This document shows, piece by piece, positions 55,748 to 64,000 of a DNA stretch of 64,000 bases (position 1 is the stretch's first letter; each line of letters begins with the position of its first letter). Location: assembly GCA_964609675.1 (NCBI GenBank), contig CAZSRX010000024.1, forward strand, positions 1 to 64,000, read 5' to 3'. A program made the position numbers and the translations under genes. The notes beneath the pieces are model-generated. The model made no database searches. It had not been told where the DNA came from and was given only the letters and a program-made list of their open reading frames with translations. The DNA is from CAZSRX01 sp964609675 [NCBI: uncultured Bacteroidota bacterium] (lineage in GTDB: Bacteria > CLD3 > SB21).

Positions 55748-56926
55748 ATGAGTCATAACAATAAACGATCGCTTAGCCGGCGCGATTTCATTACCGTATC
55801 GGCGTTAACCGGCGCCGGATGGGCTGTTGCGCCGTATGTGAACTTCAAATCCAACCTTTTTGCGCAGGAAAAATCCAGGCCGGCCACAAATATTGCGGAT
55901 GCTCAGAAGTATCCGCGTAAAACCTCCTCGATGCCGGGGTTATTTCCCGGAAAAGTCGTTCAGGTCCATCATGCGCATTGCGTAACCGAGGAGCATTTCT
56001 CAGAAACGGCTGTTTATGATATGATCGCGCGGGGTATGCTGGGACTCACCGGCGCCGCGACGTTAAAGGACGCCTGGCGTACATTTGTCAGCGATACAGA
56101 TCGCATCGGCTTGAAACTAAACCCGGTTGCCGGCCCCACGCTGTCGACAAGCAAGGAAGTGGTCAGGGCCGTTCTGAAGCAACTGGACGAAAGCGGCCTG
56201 CCGAAGAACAACATTATCATCTGGGATCGCCGTGAATTTGAACTGCACGAATGTGGATTTACAACCGATAATTTCCCGGAATACCAAATCATTGGCACAG
56301 AATGCAAGGACGCGAAGGGTTCTTTTTATGACGAACACGGCAAGTTATACGGTGAATCCCGAATCGACAAGAATTGGTATTACTGGGCGGATGTTGAGGA
56401 GTCTTACGACGCTGAAACCCTGCCCTACATGATCAATCAGGGCAAATATTCTTATTTTTCCAGGATTGTCACGGAAATGTGCGATAAAATCATCAATATC
56501 CCGATCCTGAAAAACGCCGGTTCGTCGGTAACCCTCTGCCTGAAAAATCTCGCCTACGGTAGCGTATCCAATACTGGCCGCCTGCACAGACAGTTATGGT
56601 CGGAAACAAGCGCGGAAGTCTGCGCGTTTCCGCCCCTGCGCGACAAAGTGGTTCTGAACATCGTGGACGGCATTAAAGGCTGCTTCAACGGCGGCCCCGG
56701 CGCCAACCCACAATTTTTCACCCATTACAAAACCATTCTCATGGGCAGCGATCCCGTAGCCGTGGACCGCATCGGCTATGATTTGGTCATCCAAAAACGC
56801 ATCGAAGAAAAAATTCAGAAAGAAGACACGCCCCGCGGCCGCGCATTCATGGAACTGGCGCAGAACCTTCAGTTGGGCGTCGCGGATATCCGTAAAATCG
56901 ACCTGACCAAATATGAATTGTCCTGA
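55748..56926 (+). CDS. Tat-exported DUF362 protein
   Basis: 392 residues. The N-terminus has a twin-arginine signal, SLSRRDFITVSALTGAGWAV, so it is predicted to be folded (perhaps with a cofactor) before export by TatC. The body is DUF362-like: DTDRIGLKLNPVAGPTLSTS, NIIIWDRREFELHECGF, IINIPILKNAGSSVTLCLKN and VVLNIVDGIKGCFNGGPGAN, SDPVAVDRIGYDLV. No ferredoxin Cys cluster is visible. GAGGG lies nine bases before the ATG. It overlaps by 14 bases with the next gene, a DUF6599-like exported protein, so the two form a unit. Confidence 0.88.
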   Translation: MSHNNKRSLSRRDFITVSALTGAGWAVAPYVNFKSNLFAQEKSRPATNIADAQKYPRKTSSMPGLFPGKVVQVHHAHCVTEEHFSETAVYDMIARGMLGLTGAATLKDAWRTFVSDTDRIGLKLNPVAGPTLSTSKEVVRAVLKQLDESGLPKNNIIIWDRREFELHECGFTTDNFPEYQIIGTECKDAKGSFYDEHGKLYGESRIDKNWYYWADVEESYDAETLPYMINQGKYSYFSRIVTEMCDKIINIPILKNAGSSVTLCLKNLAYGSVSNTGRLHRQLWSETSAEVCAFPPLRDKVVLNIVDGIKGCFNGGPGANPQFFTHYKTILMGSDPVAVDRIGYDLVIQKRIEEKIQKEDTPRGRAFMELAQNLQLGVADIRKIDLTKYELS

Positions 56927-57803
56927 TCGCCTTTTCATCGTAATTATTCCCTGTTTCTTTCTGATCGGCTCTACAGGGCTGGCCGCGCAGAAAGCCAGCC
57001 CGCATATTCTGATTACACAAAATGATCTGAAGGCCGCAGCCATTTCCAATAAAATCTACTCCAAAAACTCTCTCTGGGGTTATATCAACGGAGGCGCGGA
57101 CCTCTATCTAGAATACGGTTTTGAGAATCTTTATCTGCAACACATCCGCTTACATAACCGAAATTATAAAATTGAATTTTACGAAATGGCCGATCCGAAT
57201 GCGGCTTTTGGCATTTATTCGGTTTCCACCCACCATGGCCGTAACATAGATTCTTTGCCGCTTACAAATTGCGTCATGCCCTATCAGATTCAAGTTATAT
57301 GGAACAAATACTATATTTCCATTATCAACGAAAAAGGAACACCGGACGAGCAATCCGATTGTATGGTTTTTTTGAATATCATTATTCGTAAGGTTAATAA
57401 ACCGACGTGCTATTCCATTCCGGCAATTTTTACTGATAGTTTATATATTTCTCACCGAAATAATCTGAAATTTATTAAAGGAATGCTGGGCTTACAAAAC
57501 GGCTACCCGGCATGGTGCGAACGCATGGAATCATTTAATCACTACCAAATGTTCATTCTGCCTGTACAAGCCGACAGGCATTCGTTCACGGCCTCTGTCA
57601 TTTCATTTACCGACTCCGCGGATATGCGTCGATTTTATACGCAGGAAGGCTTTGAAGCCGCAACCGGCCAATGGACTGTAAAGAAGACTAATAACCTATC
57701 TCAGTACCTTCAAATCCAATCCCCGCATACGATTCTATACTGCGAAACCGATTTTCAGGAAAAGGATGCTGTGCGCTATGTAACCGCTCTTCATCGAAAA
57801 TAA
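56913..57803 (+). CDS. exported DUF6599-like protein
   Basis: 296 residues. Signal peptide LFIVIIPCFFLIGSTGLAAQ. The main motif SLWGYINGGADLYLEYGFEN resembles the DUF6599 family, exported proteins of unknown function that I associate with DUF362 neighbours. Later blocks: YEMADPNAAFGIYSVSTHHG, IPAIFTDSLYI, WCERMESFNHYQMFILPVQA and ILYCETDF. It starts 14 bases inside the end of the DUF362 gene. It probably acts in the periplasm with that protein. Family assignment is from memory of the pattern, so moderate. Confidence 0.72.
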   Translation: MNCPDRLFIVIIPCFFLIGSTGLAAQKASPHILITQNDLKAAAISNKIYSKNSLWGYINGGADLYLEYGFENLYLQHIRLHNRNYKIEFYEMADPNAAFGIYSVSTHHGRNIDSLPLTNCVMPYQIQVIWNKYYISIINEKGTPDEQSDCMVFLNIIIRKVNKPTCYSIPAIFTDSLYISHRNNLKFIKGMLGLQNGYPAWCERMESFNHYQMFILPVQADRHSFTASVISFTDSADMRRFYTQEGFEAATGQWTVKKTNNLSQYLQIQSPHTILYCETDFQEKDAVRYVTALHRK

Positions 57804-57807
57804 TTTT

Positions 57808-58062
57808 TCAATGACACGGTTTGGTATAATCCTCAAGCGCCGTAAGATTTCGCATGGCTTCCTCGCGGTTGTTGCCGCAGATTTCTATGGCCGGTTTCAG
57901 ATTGGCGCAAACGGGAGGACGTCGGTCATAAATCGCGCAGGATAAATCATCTTTAAGATGGATACAGCGCACGCCCGCCGGTTTTCCGTTTTCCATACCG
58001 GGTATCGGAGATGATATCGATATTACGATGCAGCAGGCGCCGCACCCTGATCGGCAATTCAT
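57808..58062 (-). CDS. YkgJ-family cysteine cluster protein (short)
   Basis: 84 residues with the zinc/iron-binding cysteine pattern of YkgJ/UPF0153: CRSGCGACCI near the start, GVRCIHLKDDLSCAIYDRRP, VCANLKPAIEICGNN and a last Cys (KPCH). Members bind a metal cluster; the function is unknown. Convergent with the DUF6599-like gene, with four bases between stop codons. Short for the family but with all Cys present. Confidence 0.85.
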   Translation of the reverse strand: MNCRSGCGACCIVISISSPIPGMENGKPAGVRCIHLKDDLSCAIYDRRPPVCANLKPAIEICGNNREEAMRNLTALEDYTKPCH

Positions 58063-58157
58063 ATTTTCCTATAACTAAATCGGTAAAAGCGTTCCGTTTT
58101 TAAACCATCCGAAGGTGGAGACCGCATCAGCTATGGTCAAGCCATTCTTGATTATTG

Positions 58158-59951
58158 TTAATCCCGCCGCTTGGATTTCTGCATAACAGCTTTTAATTGG
58201 ACTTCTTTGCCGTCCCGGATAACAATAATATCGACCGCGTCGCCGGGTTTATGGTCGCCGAGCGCATACGTATAATCGTAAATATTTTTTATTACCCTGT
58301 CGCCGAATTTGATGATGTTATCCCCTTTCCGGATACCCGCTTTGTCGCCTGCCCCGCCGGGATTGACGCCATCCACCTTCAGTCCGTTGCCGCTTTCGGC
58401 CATATTGGGCACAATCCCCAGCGTCACACGGAAGCCTGACGGCCGGGCGGCGGCATCTTCTTTGGCCTTGGTAAATTTCGGTTTCTCTTCCGCATTGGCA
58501 ATACGGATAATCACATCAAAAACCATCTTGGTAATCTTTTCCTGACCGCTATAATTGATTTTATCGGCGTCATCGGACGGCTTATGGTAATCCTCGTGCG
58601 TGTTCGTGAAAAAATACATTACGGGGATATCTTTCCGATAGAATTCGGCGACATCGCTCGGCCCGCTGCCTTCATCGCGTAAAGCCAGATCGAATTGATA
58701 TTCGTTATTCATATCCGTGATGATTTTCCTGAAACCCGGCGAGGTGCCCATGCCGTACACCAGCAGTTTATTTTCATTGAGCCGGCCGATCATATCCAGA
58801 TTGACCATAGTGATTATCTGCCTGGTGTCAATGGTGGGATGATCCAGAAAATATTTGGAACCGAGCAGTCCCATTTCTTCGGCGCCGAAAGCAATGATCA
58901 GTACGCTGCGTTTCAGCTCGGAACGCACCGAACTTAGTTTCTGCGCTAACTCCAGAATGGCGGCCGTACCGGAGGCGTTATCATCGGCGCCGTTGTGAAT
59001 CGCCGGCTTGCCGCGGTACGCGGAATTGGGCCCGCCCCACCCCAGATGATCATAATGGGCGCCCAATACAATGATTTCCTTTTTCAGATCGGCATCGCTG
59101 CCTTCAATCAGTCCGATAATATTGGATGTCGTCTTTCTGTCATAAACGATACGGCTTTGTAAAATGGCGGTTGTAGGTACAGAAAACGAATTGGGTTTTC
59201 GCGTTTTATTGATGCCGCTCTGCAGGTCCGCCAGTTTTTTATTGACTGTATGTAATATCTTTTCAGCGGCGCTACGGCTCACAGAAAATACCGGTATACC
59301 GTAATTACCAAGCGTGTTATCATACTGCAGAGGTATCAGTTCATCATCGCCGTCGGCCGGTCCGGTAACCACCAGCAATCCCTTAGCCCCTTTTTCGGCG
59401 GCCACGGCAGCTTTACGCCGAGACGGCATGGCATTTTTAAAAACCGACTTGGGGTCATCGCCGTCAGGGCTGTAGCGCATCACCATTACAATTTTTTCTT
59501 TTACGTCTATACCGGCATAATCGTCGTACATGGCTTCTGCTGATGTAATTCCGTATCCGGCAAAAACGACCGGCCCTTCAACCGTCGTGTCCGCTGAAAA
59601 CGCTAACGGAATAAAATCTTTGCCTATAGCGAGAATTTCATTCCCGATCATCAGTCTGTTTCCGGAATCTGCGGTCACACCGGTTATCACCGGAAAGTCC
59701 TGATAAAAACCGTTAGCACCTCCCGGCTGCAGGCTGTAATATCGGAATTCACCGGCAATATATTCGGCGGCTTTGAGCCCTCCTTCCGTACCCGGCGCAC
59801 GGCCTTCCAGCGAATCGGATGCGAGGATTTCAACGTGATACTTCAATTCAGGCAATGTAATGTCCGTTTGCGAATACGGATTCCTTGGCCCGGAGCAGGA
59901 AGATATTAAAGACAGTATAACAAAAACCAATATAAATCCATAGCGAATCAT
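58158..59951 (-). CDS. M28-family zinc aminopeptidase with PA and PDZ domains, lipoprotein
   Basis: 597 residues from the ATG at 59951, which has AAAGGAG six bases upstream and starts a lipoprotein signal (LSLISSC); the frame is open 12 codons further up. Residues about 100-250 form a PA domain (GPVVFAGYGITSAEAMYDDY). The peptidase domain shows LGAHYDHLGW, HNGADDNASGTAAILELA (bridging Asp), FGAEEMGLLGSKYF and MVNLDMIGRLNEN. A C-terminal PDZ domain includes NPGGAGDKAGIRKGDNIIKF. It likely trims peptides on the periplasmic side or cell surface. Confidence 0.93.
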   Translation of the reverse strand: MIRYGFILVFVILSLISSCSGPRNPYSQTDITLPELKYHVEILASDSLEGRAPGTEGGLKAAEYIAGEFRYYSLQPGGANGFYQDFPVITGVTADSGNRLMIGNEILAIGKDFIPLAFSADTTVEGPVVFAGYGITSAEAMYDDYAGIDVKEKIVMVMRYSPDGDDPKSVFKNAMPSRRKAAVAAEKGAKGLLVVTGPADGDDELIPLQYDNTLGNYGIPVFSVSRSAAEKILHTVNKKLADLQSGINKTRKPNSFSVPTTAILQSRIVYDRKTTSNIIGLIEGSDADLKKEIIVLGAHYDHLGWGGPNSAYRGKPAIHNGADDNASGTAAILELAQKLSSVRSELKRSVLIIAFGAEEMGLLGSKYFLDHPTIDTRQIITMVNLDMIGRLNENKLLVYGMGTSPGFRKIITDMNNEYQFDLALRDEGSGPSDVAEFYRKDIPVMYFFTNTHEDYHKPSDDADKINYSGQEKITKMVFDVIIRIANAEEKPKFTKAKEDAAARPSGFRVTLGIVPNMAESGNGLKVDGVNPGGAGDKAGIRKGDNIIKFGDRVIKNIYDYTYALGDHKPGDAVDIIVIRDGKEVQLKAVMQKSKRRD

Positions 59952-60082
59952 ATAAACTCCTTTTAATAGGTTTAACAAGCAAAGCAATAATAGGAAAGAA
60001 AAATCATATTCTCAACATTTGATCTGTTGAAAACTGTTTTGTACTTTGTTTACATTTTCTCCGCAATCGGTACAAATAACTC

Positions 60083-60111
60083 TTGCAACAGATATCTTTA
60101 TCGATTATATT
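60083..60111 (+). promoter_or_regulatory. candidate promoter of tRNA-Arg(TCT)
   Basis: TTGCAA (60083-60088) and TATATT (60106-60111) are separated by 17 bases, the optimal sigma-70 spacing, and lie 61 bases before the tRNA. The fit and position are good for a tRNA gene. Confidence 0.5.
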
Positions 60112-60135
60112 CGCCCGAATAACGATGCGCCTGCC

Positions 60136-60153
60136 GTCCCGATAAATCGGGAC
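60136..60153. repeat. perfect small palindrome in the tRNA leader
   Basis: GTCCCGAT AA ATCGGGAC: an 8-base-pair perfect inverted repeat with a 2-base centre, between the likely promoter and tRNA-Arg(TCT). It may fold in the precursor RNA or be a protein site or a small scattered repeat. No T tract follows, so it is not a terminator. Confidence 0.7.
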
Positions 60154-60171
60154 ATCGGCTTTAAGCATGAC

Positions 60172-60245
60172 GCGCCCGTAGCTCATCTGGATAGAGCATC
60201 TGCCTTCTAAGCAGAGGGTAACAGGTTCGAGTCCTGTCGGGCGTA
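60172..60245 (+). tRNA. tRNA-Arg (anticodon TCT)
   Basis: Cloverleaf: acceptor GCGCCCG with CGGGCGT (G1-U72 wobble at the end), D arm GCTC/GAGC, anticodon stem TCTGC/GCAGA around CTTCTAA (anticodon TCT, reading AGA), T arm ACAGG/CCTGT with TTCGAGT, discriminator A. 74 nt, no encoded CCA. Confidence 0.94.
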
Positions 60246-60273
60246 CTAATTTTTCTCCCTTAAATTCTCCGAA

Positions 60274-60323
60274 CCCTTCTTACAGAGGGTAATTTCGACT
60301 ATGGTCGGGAAGTCCTGTCGGGC
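60274..60323 (+). pseudogene. broken copy of the tRNA-Arg(TCT) 3' half
   Basis: Thirty bases after the tRNA, sequence CCCTTCTTACAGAGGGTAA matches the tRNA anticodon loop and variable region (CCTTCTAAGCAGAGGGTAA) closely, and AGTCCTGTCGGGC (60311-60323) matches the T arm and acceptor exactly. The two parts are about ten bases further apart than in the tRNA, so it cannot fold. This looks like a leftover of tRNA duplication or of site-specific integration at the tRNA 3' end. Confidence 0.75.
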
Positions 60324-60473
60324 ATCGTCATTTTCAAGAATCTTAGAAAAAAAAAGAAGCTGACCGCAATAAAGATTAGACCTTACTTGCCGTAAGATGA
60401 CTCATTCGTTTCATCAGCCCAGGATTTACCGAAATATAATTCATCCGGCAATGTGGACGCTCGCGATTAAAAA

Positions 60474-62552
60474 CTATTTCTTATCCAGATAAATCTTCAG
60501 CTTGTCTCCCACCTTTACAGTGTTGGAGGATAACTTATTCCAGCGTTTGATAGTACTGACTTCCACACCAAACATCTTCGCTATGCTGGCCAGGTTATCG
60601 CCTTCCTGCACCACATAAACCTTGGTACCCGGCTCGATGACTTCGGTTTCCTTCGCTTTTTTCTTCACAGCCTTGCGGTAACCCTGGTCGGGCACGTATG
60701 GATCCACCCAGATGGTCAGCGTTTGTCCGGGATAGATCGGATCGCCGTAATACAGATTGTTCCAATTACGTATATCCTGCGGGAGTACATTGTACCATTC
60801 GGCTATTTCACTGAGATTGTTGCCGGCTTCTACTTTATAAAGTACTTTCTTTTTACCCTCCTTATCATCCTTCTTTTTATCCTTGACTGTGGATGTGTTT
60901 GTGGTAATAGTACCGCCAGCGCCGGATGAGGTTGACTGTCCGGAAGTAGAAGTTTTTTTAATGATTTTCGCGTCGTCATGGGTCAATTGCACCGGTTTGT
61001 AATTTGCGGGAGCTACCGGAATGAGCAAGTACTGACCCGTGATAAGATTGGTGGAATTTTTTAGTTGGTTCGCCTGCTGGATGGCCTTGATGTCCGTGCC
61101 AAACCGGCTTGCAATGAGCGTCAGCGTTTCGCCGTACTTTACCTGATATCTTACCCAGGTGCGTTTTTTCTCAGCGGGTACTTTGGCGTAGCCTTCAAGG
61201 AATTTGGCACGTGTGCCAAGAGGAAGTTTCAGTACATACCGGGACATGGTCGGCGGCGTACACCAACGGAGCAGGGCCGGATTGATCTCACGGATGCTGT
61301 CCACCGTGGTGCCGGCGCATTCGGCGATAATTTGAAGGTCAAGGCACTCGTGGATAGATACGGTATCCACGAGCCAGGCGGTATCTTTTTCAAGCGTAAT
61401 ACCGAACGCGGCGGGATCCTTAGCGATTCGCGCCGCGGAAATGAAATACGGCACGTAGCGTTTGGTCTCGCGGGGCAGTTTAGTCATTTCCCAGTAATCG
61501 CGGGTGTTGTTCTTCTTGATGGCACGGTTTACGCGTCCCGGTCCCGAATTATACGCCGCCAGCGCCAGATACCAGTCACCGTATTCGTAGAAAAGGTCTT
61601 TCAGATGGCGTACGGCCGCGCGGGTGGATTCATAAATATCCCGACGCTCATCGGCCCACCAGTCCACGTTCAAGCCGTAGAGCTTCGCGGTACCTTTCAT
61701 AAACTGCCAGGGGCCGGTAGCCCGCATATGCGACTGCGCATGCGCGCTGAACCCGCTCTCAATCATGCCTACATAAATAACGTCTTCGGACACGCCTTCT
61801 TCCCGCGCGATTTGCCGGATGATGTGTTCATAGCGGCCCATTTTCCGGTACAACTGCTGGAGCGTGCCGACGCCGTATGTCTTGAAATTGCTGATATATT
61901 TATTGACCCGCTCATTGTCGATATTTAACGGGATGTAATCAAGCGAATGACCCTTTACCACCGGCGCGTGAATTTCACCGACCGTGTTCAGACCGGACAG
62001 CCCGATATCATAAAACGCCAGCCGGCTGATGACTTGCTGGGCAAAGGCCTGTTCCTGGTACTGGCCACTGTTTTCCAGCATCGTCTTATAATTATCAATG
62101 AGACCGTTAACTAACCAGGTCAGGTATTCATTAGCCAGTTCCGGTTCTTCACTTTCAGATTTAGAACCGTTTTCATCGACAGAAAAAGCTTCGAAATCGC
62201 TTTTCATCGAACCATTGCCGTTGCTTTCGTCAAATTCATAAGTCGCCAGCAGTTCGCCAAGCGCATAAAGACTGTCGATAGCCCGGTCATATTCAAGCTT
62301 CGCATATTCAACATTCTGGTCAATAAACCAGTAACGGAGCGCATTCGTATAATAATCCTTAACCTTGCCAATGATTGTTTCCTGCGCCTGTTTCAGGGAT
62401 TCCTTATCAATTTTACTTCCATTGTCCGTATCTAATTTCAGAAACTGTACTTCACCGCTTGCTGAGGAAGAGTCCTTTTTTTGGGCAAAAACAGGAAAAT
62501 ACACCGAACTCAGAAAAACTATGGAGACCATTAATCCGATTTTTAACTTCAT
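60474..62552 (-). CDS. MltD-type lytic transglycosylase with three LysM domains
   Basis: 692 residues. Signal peptide 1-23 (cut after VFAQ region). A long helical N-domain is followed by an SLT transglycosylase domain (about 245-350): VIYVGMIESGFSAHAQS with catalytic Glu265, RATGPWQFMKGTAKLYGL and LALAAYNSGPGRVNRAI. Then three LysM peptidoglycan-binding domains at about 468-515, 568-612 and 645-690 (YQVKYGETLTLIASRFG, YKVEAGNNLSEIAEWYN, YVVQEGDNLASIAKMFG), with a Ser/Thr- and Lys-rich linker before the second. It cuts glycan strands of peptidoglycan in the periplasm. It is larger than E. coli MltD because of the N-domain. Confidence 0.94.
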   Translation of the reverse strand: MKLKIGLMVSIVFLSSVYFPVFAQKKDSSSASGEVQFLKLDTDNGSKIDKESLKQAQETIIGKVKDYYTNALRYWFIDQNVEYAKLEYDRAIDSLYALGELLATYEFDESNGNGSMKSDFEAFSVDENGSKSESEEPELANEYLTWLVNGLIDNYKTMLENSGQYQEQAFAQQVISRLAFYDIGLSGLNTVGEIHAPVVKGHSLDYIPLNIDNERVNKYISNFKTYGVGTLQQLYRKMGRYEHIIRQIAREEGVSEDVIYVGMIESGFSAHAQSHMRATGPWQFMKGTAKLYGLNVDWWADERRDIYESTRAAVRHLKDLFYEYGDWYLALAAYNSGPGRVNRAIKKNNTRDYWEMTKLPRETKRYVPYFISAARIAKDPAAFGITLEKDTAWLVDTVSIHECLDLQIIAECAGTTVDSIREINPALLRWCTPPTMSRYVLKLPLGTRAKFLEGYAKVPAEKKRTWVRYQVKYGETLTLIASRFGTDIKAIQQANQLKNSTNLITGQYLLIPVAPANYKPVQLTHDDAKIIKKTSTSGQSTSSGAGGTITTNTSTVKDKKKDDKEGKKKVLYKVEAGNNLSEIAEWYNVLPQDIRNWNNLYYGDPIYPGQTLTIWVDPYVPDQGYRKAVKKKAKETEVIEPGTKVYVVQEGDNLASIAKMFGVEVSTIKRWNKLSSNTVKVGDKLKIYLDKK

Positions 62553-62720
62553 GCATTCACTTTCTTCTATAGATATATTAAAATATAATTATTTTTAAAT
62601 TTAGCGGGGGAATATATGGAATCCATGGTGTATAGTCAATTTTTTTTAAAGTTAATAATACAATTAAAAGATGTAGAGGTGCGTTTATTTGTTGGGACAA
62701 AATGATTCGCGTCAAGCAAA

Positions 62721-62747
62721 AAAAAACTGTCTTGACGACAGTTTTTT
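62721..62747. terminator. intrinsic terminator after htpX
   Basis: Stem AAAAAACTGTC (62721-62731) with GACAGTTTTTT (62737-62747), 5-base loop. A/T runs at both ends allow function in both directions; it lies 17 bases past the htpX stop on the minus strand. Confidence 0.85.
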
Positions 62748-62763
62748 TAAACTCGACATGCTC

Positions 62764-63612
62764 TCATCCCAACATGAGCATATTTTGTAAACGCTCGATA
62801 CGTTTCTCAATGGGCGGATGCGTACTGAACAAATTAACCAGGCCGCCACCGGAAAGCGGATTGACTATGAACATGTGCGCGGTCGCCGGTTTGGCTTCCA
62901 TGGGAATGCGCTGTGAGGCCATCTGCAGTTTACGCAGCGCGCTGGCAAGATAATTAGGGTTACCGCTGAATCGGGCGCCGGCTTCGTCCGCAAGATATTC
63001 ACGCGACCGGGAAATAGCCATCTGGATGAGCATGGCGGCGATTGGAGCGAGAATAATCATCAATAAAGCGCCGATTGGATTGCCGCCTTCCTCGTCGTCG
63101 CTGCTGCGGCCGCCGAATATCAGGGCCCAGTGCGCCATATTCGCTATCATACTTATCGCGCCGGCTATCGTTGCGGCCACGGAACCAATCAGGATATCGC
63201 GGTTTTTTATATGTCCGAGTTCATGCGCAATCACGCCGGCAAGCTCCTCGCGCGACAGGATACGCAGGATGCCCTCCGTAACCGCCACAGCCCCGTGCTC
63301 CGGATTGCGGCCGGTGGCAAAGGCGTTTGGCTGGTCCCCTTCGATGATGTACACTCTCGGCATCGGCAGTTCAGCGCGTATCGCCAGTTCCTGCACCAGA
63401 CTGTATAACTGCGGCGCGTCGGAAGGACCTATTTCGCGGGCACCGTACATTTTAAGCACAATCTTGTCACTGAACCAGTAACTGAAAAAATTCATGCCCA
63501 TGGCTATCATGAATGCCAGAATCATGCCGCTTTGTCCACCGAGCCATTTGCCGACCAGAACCAGCAGGACGGTCAATCCGGCCATCAGAATAAAGGTTTT
63601 CATTGTATTCAT
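62764..63612 (-). CDS. htpX: membrane zinc metalloprotease HtpX
   Basis: 282 residues. Two N-terminal helices, then the M48 zinc site HELGH (H130, E131, H134) in [15 protein letters not shown], third ligand in [17 protein letters not shown] (Glu206), and two further helices between. [20 protein letters not shown] is the usual substrate-strand region. HtpX is a stress protease that degrades damaged inner-membrane proteins from the cytosolic side. The C-terminus [15 protein letters not shown] is typical. Confidence 0.97.
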   Translation of the reverse strand: MNTMKTFILMAGLTVLLVLVGKWLGGQSGMILAFMIAMGMNFFSYWFSDKIVLKMYGAREIGPSDAPQLYSLVQELAIRAELPMPRVYIIEGDQPNAFATGRNPEHGAVAVTEGILRILSREELAGVIAHELGHIKNRDILIGSVAATIAGAISMIANMAHWALIFGGRSSDDEEGGNPIGALLMIILAPIAAMLIQMAISRSREYLADEAGARFSGNPNYLASALRKLQMASQRIPMEAKPATAHMFIVNPLSGGGLVNLFSTHPPIEKRIERLQNMLMLG

Positions 63613-63818
63613 AATCTTTTCACCTCTTTCAAATTTTGCATAAATATAATTTTTTATTTTTTTTAGTCAATCAAATTCAGTCGCTGTAAAGAACTTTATT
63701 CATTTTCTTTGCATAAAAAACGATAACAGCTTATGAAATATTCCACAAAACCGTCAGAAACTATTGAATCTAATAATTCGATTGTGGCATATTTAAAAAA
63801 AACATATAAATTGTCCGC

Positions 63819-64000
63819 ATGAAAATCAAAATCCATATTGGCGAATTTCTGATGATAATTCCACTGCCGAATTGGAATCTGACGGATTCTCAACGGCGTC
63901 TATTGGTAGGCAGTGCTATTTCCCTGCTGGTTAACGCCGTATTTATTATTATTCTTAAATATGCCAGCGCGGTGGAGCCGCTGATGCTGATGGTTAGTCC
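63819..64000 (+). CDS. partial membrane protein, N-terminus only (runs off the window)
   Basis: An open frame from ATG 63819 to the window end gives 60 residues without a stop: MKIKIHIGEFLMIIPLPNWN, then a cytosolic LTDSQRRLL and one strong membrane helix (about 29-48, VGSAISLLVNAVFIIIL). The start of a TonB/energy-transducer-like or other single-span protein is possible, but too little is visible. It is divergent from htpX, with about 200 AT-rich bases between. No strong ribosome binding site is seen. Confidence 0.6.
   Translation, partial: MKIKIHIGEFLMIIPLPNWNLTDSQRRLLVGSAISLLVNAVFIIILKYASAVEPLMLMVS

Noticed and set aside
60004-60186. 60-codon minus-strand open frame overlapping the tRNA-Arg(TCT) start and its promoter
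   Set aside because: Covers promoter and tRNA sequence and shows no protein-like features.
61065-61928. 287-codon plus-strand open frame inside the lytic transglycosylase gene
   Set aside because: Antisense shadow; the transglycosylase frame carries a complete SLT domain and LysM repeats.
63696-63893. 65-codon minus-strand open frame near the right edge
   Set aside because: Overlaps the better-supported partial membrane protein starting at 63819 and the AT-rich promoter region.

Overview
The window looks like a piece of a bacterial chromosome from the FCB superphylum (Fibrobacterota/Chlorobiota/Bacteroidota and relatives). Calditrichota, Ignavibacteriota or candidate phylum KSB1 are the best guesses; this is inference. 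Supporting signs are a type IX secretion C-terminal signal with the NPFNPSTTIKY motif, two giant propeller sensor kinases of the Bacteroidota-like kind, outer-membrane and lipoprotein genes, AT-rich spacers, frequent weak Shine-Dalgarno sequences and several GTG/TTG starts. I see no phage genes, insertion sequence or CRISPR array.

Layout. 0.7-13.3 kb is almost all on the minus strand: an APC permease, dnaG, a polyprenol-kinase-like membrane protein, two tandem sensor kinases with 13-14-blade periplasmic propellers, queG and a small conserved-looking protein. 13.4-16.6 kb carries two sodium-coupled amino-acid transporters and a decayed small membrane-protein gene. 16.7-24.2 kb holds a DEAD-box helicase, a DUF2723 (GT117-like) membrane protein, a UPF0173 hydrolase, a flavin reductase, a small protein, a frameshifted VanZ-like gene and purF. 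24.4-33.5 kb holds a secreted propeller protein whose sorting domain is frameshifted, a PepSY membrane protein paired with a His-rich lipoprotein, a secreted metallo-beta-lactamase-fold lipoprotein, a FAD oxidoreductase coupled to nrnA, a TPR protein and tRNA-Arg(CCT).

33.9-46.1 kb is a tightly packed nine-gene glycan operon: DUF362 protein, CapK/PaaK-type adenylate ligase, fused MDR-Gfo/Idh oxidoreductase, hexapeptide acetyltransferase, VpsJ-like protein, NodU-type carbamoyltransferase, WecG/TagA glycosyltransferase, WecA-type initiating transferase and a Wzi-like outer-membrane protein. Together they could start, modify and export or anchor a surface polysaccharide. No flippase, polymerase or ABC exporter is in view.

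46.2-64 kb holds tatC, a thioredoxin-fold lipoprotein, a large protease/TolB-propeller/beta-barrel protein, tRNA-Val and tRNA-Asp, truA, a CHASE4-PAS histidine kinase with its LuxR-type regulator, a Tat-exported DUF362 protein with a DUF6599-like partner, a YkgJ-type cysteine cluster protein, an M28 peptidase with PDZ domain, tRNA-Arg(TCT) with a broken 3' copy beside it, a LysM lytic transglycosylase, htpX and the start of a membrane protein that runs off the edge. tatC lies about 9 kb from a Tat substrate.

The main points of interest are the glycan operon, the protease-propeller-barrel fusion, the Tat DUF362/DUF6599 pair, the PepSY/lipoprotein pair, the tandem sensors without receiver or DNA-binding domains, the tRNA remnant, and two one-base homopolymer frameshifts that split otherwise intact genes.
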